Shown: positions 9,925 to 20,398 of the stretch, piece by piece
Layout: the number at the start of each line of letters is the position of its first letter
How positions within the stretch are numbered: position 1 is the stretch's first letter
Notes under the pieces: model-generated
What the model was told of the DNA's origin: nothing
Databases searched by the model: none
Seen by the model: only the letters and a program-made list of their open reading frames with translations
Program-made: the position numbers and the translations under genes
DNA from: Bidens hawaiensis
Lineage: Eukaryota; Streptophyta; Magnoliopsida; Asterales; Asteraceae
NCBI GenBank assembly: GCA_021521415.1
Contig: JAIQDT010003787.1
Span: 124,001 to 188,000 of the forward strand
Length of the DNA: 64,000 bases
Direction: 5' to 3'

Positions 9925-12002
9925 TGTGACAAACTGAAAGTTTTTGATTTTTTCAGACACCCATCGCGACTTGACACAAATTTTCGGGACGAAAATTCTT
10001 TCAACATGGGAATGATGTGACACTCGTCAATTTCAGGTTAACTCCGTTAATCCGAACTCCGTTAATTCAAACTCAAGATCACACGAACTATGTCATTCCA
10101 GTTAACGCATATCTCATTAAATTTAATTAGGGTTTAAATGACGCATGACAATCACTACACAAGTAGTCTTTTGGAATTTCACCGAAACACACACGAGTCG
10201 ACTCAAACCGTTGGTGAACAAACGATAAATATTATAAACAAGTACTTGGTATAATTACGTGTTACGTTTATATGTGTACATTTGTGCTTGTATGTATAAC
10301 ATCATATTATGGATGTAATTGACTAGTTATGCTAGAATTAAACTAAACTAGAAGTTTAGGGTGCAATGTGTAACTTGTAATATATTTAACTAATAATATA
10401 AACAACTTATTATCAAACCCTAACCCTTTCTCCCCCCCTCCCTCTTGATCGACGGTTGCCCCCTCCCCCTCTCCTCTTGTCGACCGCAAGCACACACCAC
10501 ACACACATACAAGTATTATTCAAGCTTGGATTGAAGGGTTAAAGTGCTAACTAGGTAATTAAACACTTCTTTAATCCATTCTATTAACTTGGTTGCATGG
10601 TTTAACATGATAATCATAAACCCTAAGTGTATTATATATGTTGTTTGTTGATGAATTAGGGTTACATGCATGATTGTTAGTCATAGGTTAATTGTATGTT
10701 GAGTTTTGATGAAAACTGATGCTGGACAGATTCTTGAATTCGTGTTTAAACGACTGTAACTCGATGTTAATATTGTATTTGGACGTGATTGTTGATTCTA
10801 TGGTGTAGTAGGTCGAGTCTAGTTTCTAAAAAGTCTGAGTTTGTAATTTTTGGACGTATAAAAGTTAGTTTTATTATTTTACAAATCTGTTGTGTAACTC
10901 TTATTCGGGAAGCCTGCGGGTAGGATGTTTTGCGATTAAGATATCTCATAAACGACAAGACCAATGGGGTTGATTCCACTTCTAGAAGTTAATATTTTGA
11001 GTTAGAAATGTAACCCAATAGGTCTTGCATTAATTGGATTTTCCATGTAACAGGAACAACAAATAACTAGTAATGTACAATAGTAACACTTGACACGATA
11101 TTTTTTCACGCATGTAGCTTATCACCAACGTGTTTGTCGAGTCGCACTTATTTCACAAACGAAACACGAAACGTATCTCATGCATAAGTTTTATGTGCTG
11201 AGTCTAGAGACTCACTCGTAGTATAAATATTTAATAAATCTCATTTTTGTTTTAGAGCACTAGTGAGGATTTTATGTGACACACACCTCTCTCGGATTAT
11301 TTTTGTTATCTTCGCAAACAGTGAGTTTCACGGCCCCTTTTACTCTTTTTAAACGCTTTTTTGGGGGAGATAACATACTCCACGCTTTAGATTTTGTTAT
11401 TCTTTATATATCACTTGTAAGACTAAGTGGCAAACAAACCAACTAAAGTCCTTCATAACATCGAACCGGTTAATATTTGGATAATAGCGAGTCATTGTTG
11501 AGTAGTACTACTGGGTTTGACAAACCCCACCCAACTCTAAACTCGACTGTAGGTCGAGTGGGTGTAATCTTGGCTAACACATTACCATGGTCGTAGTTGA
11601 CATGGTGGCAAGGCAATTGATAAACAGTCAGCTTCGGTGTCGAACACTTAGTAACGCATGCTTGATAGGTTAGCTACCTATTGATATATAATTGAGTTAA
11701 CACTATCTGGTAACGCAAACGGAAACGCAAACGCTTTAATTTATTTGTATAAACTTGTGAACTTACCAACCTTTGTGTTGACACTTTTAGTATGTTATTC
11801 TCAGGTAGCCGAGGCAGGCGCGCGGTATAGGACATGCATTCGCTAAACACCATTGCTTTAAAAACTTCTTTAATTTTTATCTTGATGTCCTGTTGGTTTT
11901 GAAAACTTTAATATGGTGTTTGATTATAACTAATGATTACGATCCTTTTAGTTCACACCCTCTGACGGTAAAACTCCGTTAGTGGATTTTGAGGGTGTGA
12001 CA
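9925..12002 (+). mobile_element. Chromovirus (Tekay-like) Gypsy remnant with target duplication AATAG
   Basis: The segment starts TGTGACA and ends GAGGGTGTGACA, flanked on both sides by AATAG (9920-9924 and 12003-12007). Inside, a TTTTCGGGACGAAAATTC block at 9979-9998, typical of the 3' end of Tekay-type internal regions, and a purine tract precede a second TGTGACA at 10,016. The best reading is a few bases of 5' LTR, the last internal bases, then a full 3' LTR of 1,987 bp (10,016-12,002). Gag and pol are absent. The LTR contains C-rich leader-like sequence at about 10,420-10,500. Lineage is inferred from the end motifs only. Confidence 0.7.
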
Positions 12003-12610
12003 AATAGTTTAAACTAGTGTTCTTCCCGGCGCAACGCGCCGGGCGGGTCGGTAAAACCCGAGCGATGATAAAACCTAGACGTTGATGCAATAAGTCGACA
12101 CGAGTTCAACCAGTTTCAGTTACGTGCGTATTGTATCAGAACTAAGACAAAACAACTATATACAAATTGGGGTGGACCAATGGCGTGTCGTCGGTTGGTA
12201 AAACACGGTCATCGGTAAAACCCGACCGTTATCGATCCCGGACGTTGAGGTGATGAGTCGACGCGAATTCGTCGGTTTTCGTCATGTTCGTTACGGTACC
12301 TGAACTAAAAAACCATCAGCGTTTGGTCGGTTATCGTTACGGTACTAGATCTAAAACAAAACGCGGTGAGGCTAGGCGAATTCGGTCAGTTTTCTTCACG
12401 TTCGTCACAGTACCGCAACTAAAACAAAATAATAAAAAAAGAACAAAAAGAAAATTGACATTCGGTCAGTTTTGGTTACGTCAATTACACGCTGAAAGAA
12501 AAACAAAACAAAAACAAAAACTAAAAAGAAAAAAAACAAAAAGATTCCACCAATTCGGTGCTGCAAAGTGGCCCGGTGGGAACTTTGCGGCACCAAAGTT
12601 GTAAAATGTT
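12003..12610. repeat. GC hairpin and degenerate tandem repeats
   Basis: A perfect 8-bp-arm hairpin CCCGGCGC-AAC-GCGCCGGG lies at 12,025-12,043. From about 12,103 to 12,490 a phrase of the form GAATTCGGTCAGTTTTCGTTACG...ACTAAAACAAAA recurs four or five times with heavy divergence and uneven spacing. The open frame across 12,284-12,604 is a by-product of these repeats. No gene is recognised. Confidence 0.55.
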
Positions 12611-12611
12611 A

Positions 12612-12656
<45 letters not shown>
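12612..12656. repeat. (AAT)n microsatellite
   Basis: About fifteen AAT units in a row, slightly imperfect at the ends. Confidence 0.95.
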
Positions 12657-12832
12657 TGTTTTAACAACATTTTGTTATATAATATAATATATGACTAAAA
12701 AGTTGTACTAAACATGCGAATTAAATAGTGTAATTATGTAATTATATCGTAATGTAGTTACACTATGATGTATTTTAATTACACTGCTTGATTTGCACAG
12801 TTAGCACGCTAATTTAATTTGTATTTGATCAA

Positions 12833-12835
<3 letters not shown>

Positions 12836-12904
<69 letters not shown>
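12836..12904. repeat. (AT)n microsatellite
   Basis: About 34 uninterrupted AT units, ending exactly at the left end of the fold-back element that starts near 12,905. Confidence 0.97.
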
Positions 12905-12906
<2 letters not shown>

Positions 12907-14086
12907 TTGGGTTATTCTACAAAGGTCAACAAAAATGAGAAGTGTAATAAGACATAATTAATTAACATGTCTCAAGTGGGAATAAAAGAAAAAAAAGTAT
13001 AAAAGTAATATTACACATTTTCTCTTTCCACATGCAAGTCACATGTTAATCGCCATCATTTTTAAACGTCTATAACTTTTTTCATAAGATTATTTTTTTA
13101 AATAAAATTCACCATAATTACAAGCGTTTTTTATCTTTAATACGAGTATGATTTTGTTATATAAAAATAAAAAAAAATTACGTCATTGTGTCTTTTTGCT
13201 TACCATTGTGTCTTTTTTCGTCATTGTGTTTTTTTCGCCATTGTGTCTTTCAACTGATCATTGTATTTTTTTAAAAACTAATAACACCGTTGTATAATAA
13301 TATGTAAATATAATGAAAAATACCAACAAATTATTTAATACATAAAACACAATGATAAATACATATTACACAATAACCTGAAACGTAAAACACAATAATG
13401 AATACATATAACACAATGGCCTGAAACGTAAGACACAATGTTATATACATATAACATAACGCCCTGAAACGTAAACACAATGGAATCTACGTATTACACA
13501 ATGATTTGAACGTAATACACAATGAACATAATACTATTTTTATCAAATTAAGTGAATGTTGAGCATAATGACTAAAATACAATGATAAGTAGAAAAACAA
13601 ATGTTGAGCACAAAGACACAATGACAAACAAAAAGACACAATGACGTAATCTTTGTTTTAATTTTTATATTTAATACGAATACCAACTGAAAAACACAAT
13701 AACCAAAATTTATAACACAATGTATAGAAAAACCTAATTAAAAACACAATGGACAACCAAATAACATAATATAAAAAAACCACTAATTTATTTTTATTTT
13801 TATAACAATATGATATTCATATTAAAGATAAAAAATCATTTGTTATTATGGTAATTTTTTTTAAATGTCGTATGAAAAAGTTATAGACATTTTAAAATGA
13901 TAGAGAAATTGACATTGTCTTGCATGTGAAGAGAGAAAGCTATCACAAATGTGTTATTACCTTCATGCCCTTATAATCAGTTTTTATTCTTAAATTAATC
14001 TCCACAATCCAAATATATAATCAATGGATTAGATTCATTCTCACATTTCTCATTTTTGTTGTACTTTGTATTTTAACCTTACCCTA
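12905..14086. mobile_element. Fold-back/MITE element A with ACACAATG octamer arrays
   Basis: The left end reads GGGTTATTCTACAAAGG then AACAAAAATGAGAA. The right end, reverse-complemented, reads GGGTAAGGTTAAAATACAAA then AACAAAAATGAGAA, so the ends are imperfect terminal inverted repeats of about 35 bp. The left interior has four exact CATTGTGT octamers (13,184-13,250). The right interior has about ten exact ACACAATG octamers (13,345-13,755), so the two halves can fold on each other. No coding capacity is seen. Element B at 16,262-17,630 has the same plan in opposite orientation. Superfamily is not determined; a target duplication is not clear. Confidence 0.7.
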
Positions 14087-14088
14087 TC

Positions 14089-15190
14089 TATAATATATAT
14101 AAACGAAACCTTTAAAAGGTTTCTGGTTGCTCTCTACTTTTTCTCAAGCCATCAGATTGCTTTATTTGTAAATGAAAGCTTCTCATGCACTTGACCCGAA
14201 TTCACGGTTATGGGTCTCACCAAACCCAGAAAACCTTAAAACGAGTTATATCATCTTATTAGATTATAATTAATTTCACCAAATATTTTATATGAAAATT
14301 TCTATAAAGTAAAGATATACTAAAAATTAATATCCTATTTTTTTAAAAAAATTATTTTTATTAAGAAAACAGTTTTATAGTAAAAAAAATAAGTGGGTCA
14401 TGGGTCTCACCAAACCAAGATAATTTTTAAAACGGGTTATAACATCTCATTTATTTGTGAAACTGTTTCATCATCAAATATTAATTACATTATTAACTTT
14501 CTTACAATAAATAAAATTAAAATCTAAAATATATATAAATATTGGAAATAAATAATTTAAAACAACCTCGTAATACGAGGGATAAAAGGTAGTATAATAT
14601 ATATAAACGAAACCTTTAAAAACTCTCTGGTTGCTCCCAACTTTTTCTCAAGCCACCAGATTGCTTTATTTGTAAATGAAGGCTTCTCATGCATTTGACC
14701 CGAATTTACGAGTATGGGTCTCACCAAAAGCAGATATCCCTTAAAAGGGTTATAACATCTCACTAAATTAAAAATTTTGCTTCCTATGTATTTGACCCGA
14801 ATTTACAATTATGTGTCTCACCAAACCCAGATAGCCCTTAAACGGGTTATAACATCTCATTAAATTAAAAATTAATCTCACCGAATATTTGATATGAAAA
14901 TTCATATAGAACAGGAATATACAAAATATTAATTATATCCTATTTTTTTATAAAAAAAATTGTTTATAATTAAAATCAATTTATAGTAAAAAGAAAATAA
15001 TAAGCAGGTCATGAGTCTCACCAAACAAAAATAACTTTTAAAACGGGTTATAAATCTCATTTATTTATGAAACCCTTTCATTATCAAATCCTAATTACAT
15101 TATTAACTTCCTTACAATAAATAAAAGTAAAATCCAAAAATGTATATAAATATTGAAAACGAATAATGTAAAACAATCCATTGTCTAAGG
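14089..15190. repeat. Tandem pair of about 0.5-0.6 kb AT-rich repeats
   Basis: A unit starting TATAATATATATAAACG is present at 14,089 and again at 14,593, each continuing through CTCAAGCCA(T/C)CAGATTGC and GGGTCTCACCAAA phrases. The second unit has an extra partial copy starting about 14,784. A CCTCGT-AAT-ACGAGG hairpin (14,566-14,580) lies at the end of the first unit. The TCTATAATATATA start and 3' hairpin are loosely Helitron-like, but I see no proper CTRR terminus, so the class is open. Confidence 0.6.
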
Positions 15191-15318
15191 TGGGGGAAAA
15201 ACCCGCCTCAGTTACAATTTCCATAGATATCAATAAAAGCCAACTATTGGATAATTATTATGTTCTGTAAATTAAAATTACATTTAATCCCTTCATAAAC
15301 ATTAATAAAGTAAATAAA

Positions 15319-16239
15319 GAGTATTTTACTAAAATACGTGATGGGGAAAAATTATTTACTAAAATGAGAAATTCTAAAACTATTTATTAAAATAGGTTTT
15401 TCTTTATTTTCTTTATTTTGATTAATATTTTCTCTTTGTTTTTCATTCAACACCTATTATTTAAAGTGTACAGTTTAGTTAAAATAAATAACCCATTATC
15501 TTTATTTTATATATATCGAAATAAATATTAAATTTACTAGTATAAATATGTTAGTCATGTCCTTAGAAGCTTCAATTTCTTTTTCAGTTCAAAAGTGACG
15601 ATTTCATTTATTTAAGTTAACAAAACAAATTACGTTTTCTATTATTATGTAGCTTTGTTAACAAAATATTTTTCTTCTCTCAACACATCATATTTTTTAT
15701 CAAACTATATTATATATAAGTAAAAAAACATTTAAATAAACTTTAAAATTGAGATAAGAAGCATAGAGCAAAGCCAAACAAAATTAAAATTGATGGCCTC
15801 AATATCATGTACAAACAAAAATAAAAAAGAGTCGATTTGTTAGATCTTGATATGAAATACAATTTTTTTATAAGTCAAAATATCTCGACTCGTTTAACAA
15901 TTCATTATTCTACCGCATCATCTATGGCATCACGTCTTGTTCTAACATGTTTTGTTTCATTTTAAAGTTTGTTTATAGATGGTTTCTTTAGTTCTATTTA
16001 ATATGGTTTAGTAAAAACTAAAAAATAAATAATTATTATAAGTTAGTAAAATAAACTATATATGATGAGTTGGTTGAAAAAAAATAATAATAAGTGGTTG
16101 GAATGAAAAATAAAGAGACCTGAATTATTAAATATTGTTCAAAGTAAAGAAAATAAAGAAAAACCTATTTTGATAAATAGTTTTAGAATTTCCTATTTTG
16201 GTAAATAATTTCCCCTCCCCTATTTTGGTAAAAAAACTC
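15319..16239. mobile_element. MULE-type MITE with long terminal inverted repeats and 9-bp target duplication
   Basis: The left end GAGTATTTTACTAAAATA and the reverse complement of the right end GAGTTTTTTTACCAAAATA start inverted repeats of roughly 110 bp that continue through GGGGAAA.ATTATTTAC, AAATTCTAAAACTATTTAT and AAAATAGGTTTTTC blocks. Flanks are GTAAATAAA (15,310-15,318) and GTAAATAAT (16,240-16,248), an 8-of-9 match. Nine-base duplications and long inverted repeats are the mark of Mutator-like elements. The 921-bp interior is AT-rich and non-coding, so the element depends on a transposase elsewhere. Confidence 0.8.
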
Positions 16240-16261
16240 GTAAATAATCTTTAATTGATTC

Positions 16262-17630
16262 TAGGGTAAAGTTAAAATACAAAAGACAACAAAAATGAGA
16301 ATGATGAGAAAGAATCAGTTCATTGATTTTAGATTTGAATGACTGAGATTAATTTAATAAATAAAAATCGATGGAAAGGGTATAAAGGTAATAACCCATC
16401 TTTGTTGACTTTCTCTCTTCAAATGCAAGACATTTGTCAATTTCACCATCATTTTAAAATGTCAATAACTTTTTCATACGACATTATTTTTTTTAAAATA
16501 ATTCACCATAATAATAACCGTTATTTTATCTTTAATATGAGTATCATATTGTTATATAAAAAATTAATGATTTTTTCGATTGTGTTTTTTTGTTGTTTAT
16601 TGTGTCTTTTAGTTGAGTTTTCATTTGAATTGTATTTTAGATTTTGATCATTATATTTTTCAATTGGTACTCATATTACAGACAAAAATTAAAACAAAGA
16701 TTACGTCATTGTGTCGTTTTGTTCGTCATTAACTTTTAGTTATTGTGTAATACGTTCATTGTCTTTTATTCGGATTGACATATGACAAATTCATTTAATT
16801 TGAGAAAAATAGTATTGTGTTCATTGTATATTACGTTCAAGTCATTGTATAATATGTTGTTTCCATTGTGTTTTACGTTTCAAGTCATTGTGTTATATAT
16901 ATTCACCATTGTGTCTTACGTTTTAGGTCATTTTGTTATACGTATTCACCATTGTGTCTTACGTTTAAGGTCATTGTGTTATACGTATTCACCATTGTGT
17001 TTTACGTTTCAAGTTATTGTGTAACATGTATTAATCATTATGTTTTATGTATTAGATAATTTGTTGTTATTTTATCATTATTTTTACATATTATTATTAC
17101 ACAACGTTGTTATTAGTGTTTAAAAAAACATAATGATGAGTTGAAAGACACAATGACGAAAAAACAAAATGACGAAAAAAGACACAATGATAAGCGAAAA
17201 GATACAATGGTGTGAAAAAAGAAACAATGGTGTGCGAAAAGACACAATGACGAAAAAAGACACAATGATAAGCGAAATTACACAATGGTGTGCGAAAAGA
17301 CACAATGACGAAAAAAAACACAATGGTGTGCGAAAAGACACAATGACGTGATTTTTTTTTTAAATTTTACATAACAAAAATCATACTCATATTAAAGATA
17401 AAAAAACGCTTGTTATTATGATGAATTTTATAAAAAAAATATCATAGGAAAAAGTTATAAACGTTCTAAAATAATGGGAGTATTAACATGTGTCTTGCAT
17501 GTGAGAGAGAAAATGTGTACAATTACCTCTATACCCTTTTTCTTTTGGCCTCCACTTGACACATGTCAATTATTTATGTCTTCTTATACTTCTCATTTTT
17601 GTTATCCTTTGTAGAATAACTTGACCCTTA
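16262..17630. mobile_element. Fold-back/MITE element B with ACACAATG octamer arrays
   Basis: The left end TAGGGTAAAGTTAAAATAC...AACAAAAATGAGAA matches the reverse complement of element A's right end. The right end matches element A's left end. Seven exact CATTGTGT octamers lie between 16,707 and 17,000 and eight exact ACACAATG octamers between 17,150 and 17,346, around an axis near 17,080, with many one-base variants. Spacers such as TTACGTTT..AGGTC and GACGAAAAAAG recur between octamers. Several short ORFs here are only translations of these repeats. Confidence 0.72.
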
Positions 17631-18855
17631 ACTCTAAATGCTTATTTATTTATTACTATTATTTAGTAAGCACAAAGTTAGTAAGCACAAAGTCAGTTAC
17701 AAATTGTAACTTTGGTTGGCTAATTTACAAACTTCACTACATATGATATAATCATTTGATACATCATACTTATTCACGTGGCAACTCAACTCATAACCCA
17801 AATAGCGACATGAAGATGAACAACTTTAAGTCGAAACCCAAATCTCGACTTGGATGTGGGTTTTGGTTTTATGTCACACACTGTCAGGTTTGTTTTTCGT
17901 TTATTTCTTTTTTTTTCTTTTTAACTTTTCATGTTAAACAAGGTTTTTATTCTTATACTTGATGCTTATCTGTGTAAATCTGTTGTTTGTTTAGCTTTTT
18001 ATGCAATGGTAGACAAATGTAACAACTCGGATTTTTTTTTCCATTTAATATTTTTATCCTTTACCCCGACCCGTTTCGATGCTCGGGAAATTTTACCAAG
18101 AAAATATCGCGTTATTCGAGTTACTATTATTTTATTATTAATTGTTATTATATTTATTTAATACATAAAATAACTTTAAAACATATACAAATAAAACCCT
18201 AAACTATATTTTAATCTCTTTTTGTATCCATATCCATAGTTGTGGGATTGCATTGCAAAATTTGATAGTTTTGATCATCTGACCCGTTAACCTTTATGCC
18301 CAAACCCGTATCCATGATCCATATATAAAACCTGTGACCCGTTACCTGTTTAGTTTGCTTGATGCGTAATTTTCTTCTCATACTTGGAAATTGAATCATG
18401 TATACTATTCTTCTTACCTTAACGAGCCTGCCGACACTCGAAGTTAAGAAACCAAGATCGATATTGATATGAAATTGATTATTTTATGAACCGTTCTAAA
18501 CAAAATTACTATTATAGATTTACAGATCCTTTTAACTCAATTAAACCTACCTGTATGATCCTTATAGCATCGCCGTAAATACCCCATAGTTAATTTAATT
18601 ATATTTGCTGGTGCCCGCCTTTAATCATCTTCTGTCCGACTCCTCTTCGATCATATTAACCATCTATACATCATCGTTTGAGGTAATTAAATGTAGGGTT
18701 CTGCTCATCTTGATGTCTATTTCAAAAGTCCCAAGATTAATCGGCCAAACGATTAACGTTTTGGCCGATTGATCTTGTTAGGGTTCAGAGTTCATTTCTT
18801 TATTCATTTGTTTATTGATATAATACCTGTTTCGAGTTGTATTTAAATAACACCC
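17631..18855. other. No recognisable feature
   Basis: This is AT-rich intergenic sequence. Short ORFs are present but show no domain, splice structure or repeat relationship that I can identify. Confidence 0.5.
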
Positions 18856-18861
18856 CAACCT

Positions 18862-18930
18862 AGATGGCTAGGGTGGTTTGGTTAAGACACCAGACCGTTG
18901 GGGGCGCGGGTTCGAATTCCCCAACCCTAT
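18862..18930 (+). other. tRNA-like SINE head (Pol III A and B boxes)
   Basis: GATGGCTAGGGTGG (A-box-like, about 18,864-18,876) and GGTTCGAATTC (B box, 18,909-18,919) are about 33 bp apart, with TTAAG.CACCAGA between them as in tRNA-Leu/Ser-like sequences. The acceptor stem does not pair and there is no proper anticodon arm, so this is a tRNA-derived SINE or tRNA relic rather than a working tRNA gene. Its 3' end is not defined. Confidence 0.55.
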
Positions 18931-19128
18931 ATTTTTGGAAAATCGTTTCTTTATTAGTGGATTAATCATGTTAAATCATAAATTAACTTTTTAAATATTA
19001 TAAAAATAATAAATAACCAGTATTTTATTAAAACCGTCATATTAAGCGATCACTTTTCCGAACTTTGGTTAAAACCATATATATATATTAACCGGTTCAA
19101 CCTTTTCCACTAATCTCCCTGCTGGTAA

Positions 19129-19813
19129 CTGCGAACCGTCTACCTCCACTCCTCCTCACAACAAGAAACGTAAGAACCTTGTTGCACCCAATCCTACCCA
19201 ATCGCAAGACTGTACAACTTTTCCAAACAAGAAACCTTACTTCGGTCCTTACCCTTTATGCTCCATTTGTAATCATCATCACCCGGTTAAATCCCCATGC
19301 CGTCGTTGCACTTAATGTAACGGTTATGGCCATTTTGCTAATACTTGTCTTGTGCCACCTAGTGCAAAAGCCGTTCCACAACAATCCGTGACGTCTGCTC
19401 CTAGAACTGCTAGTACACCGTATGCTTAACCTGATACCCCTACCACCCATGCTTGCTACCATTGTGGGAACCCTAATCATCTCCGCGATATGTGCCCCCA
19501 TATTATCCATGCTAACCAAGCTCAAGCTATAATTACACCCTTCTACATTACCCATCAAGTCCAAACCTATCAATCCCACGTCCTTCAAGCTCCTCTCGTC
19601 AAGCAAGATCATTCGTACTTAACCCAAAATTATCAAATTCCGCACCGCAAGCTCAAGTTTTCCAAACATACTCTAATCAAACAACACTCTTGCGAACCGT
19701 TTAAGCTAAACTTATTCAAACGATTCCGAATCAATCTACCTCGCCTGCCCTAGCTCTTATGGATCAAATCATTCAAGATGCTCAAGTTCCAAGGTTTCAA
19801 GTCATGCGCAAAT
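19129..19813 (+). pseudogene. Gag nucleocapsid fragment of a Gypsy-type retrotransposon
   Basis: An interrupted frame encodes two zinc-knuckle regions: CSICNHHHPVKSPC leading into a second CNGYGHFANTC, and later CYHCGNPNHLRDMC (CX2CX4HX4C). In-frame TAA codons break it at about 19,314 and 19,426, and a frameshift follows before the closing MDQIIQDAQVP segment. Gag zinc knuckles package the element RNA. No protease or LTR was found next to it, so it is an isolated piece of an older element. Lineage is unassigned beyond Gypsy-like. Confidence 0.65.
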
Positions 19814-20398
19814 GAGGATTCAAGCTACTAGAAGACTTTTGTCGCTCGTTGTATTCTATCTTATTTAATTTGATTTTTACCTTGTATCGACTCTTTAATA
19901 ATTTTTGGATTGACGTTCTTATGAATTATTGAAGTACTAGTTATTATTTACTATTTGTATGCCTCTCAAGTAAAGCTTATCCTACCTTATAAATTAGATG
20001 TCTACTCACCGATTCCTATCCGCCCTGATAAATTTGTCTTGTAATCTTAAAAAGTTTATCGAATGGTTGTTTTACAAAATTCCCCATTTTAAATAACCAA
20101 ACTATAAAATTTTGTTTATTTAAAAGATGTCTCACTTATAAAAGATTTCTATTTTATAATTAAAATTATATTTTCAAACGTTTTGTAAACCCACGCGATA
20201 AGACGGATCATGTGGACCATCCGACGATGAAAGTAATTATGGTCCAGAATATAATTACCCAAGTCCTCGCATGAAAATCATAATACGTACAATGGTGTGT
20301 CTTAATATAGAATCGAAAGTAGTTGAGATAAAAGTACAAATGTAAAGATGACAAGGACATAGTGGATATGCGGCTGGTACATCTTAGAGGTCACACCC
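19814..20398. other. No recognisable feature
   Basis: AT-rich sequence between the gag fragment and the chromovirus LTR; nothing is identified. Confidence 0.45.

Noticed and set aside
10418..10433. Telomere-like AAACCCTAACCC
   Set aside because: Fewer than two and a half units, inside an LTR leader; common in plant 5' leaders.
9925..12002. A plain solo LTR
   Set aside because: A purine tract and a second TGTGACA at 10,016 show internal 3' sequence is still present before the LTR.
13345..13755. Regularly spaced ACACAATG repeats resembling a CRISPR array
   Set aside because: Octamers only, variable spacing, mirrored by the reverse complement, and in a plant-type sequence; fits a fold-back element.
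17097..17351. Overlapping ORFs on both strands at 17.1-17.35 kb
   Set aside because: Translations of the ACACAATG repeats; low complexity, both strands open only because of the repeats.
18862..18930. A functional tRNA gene
   Set aside because: A and B boxes are good but the acceptor and anticodon stems do not form.
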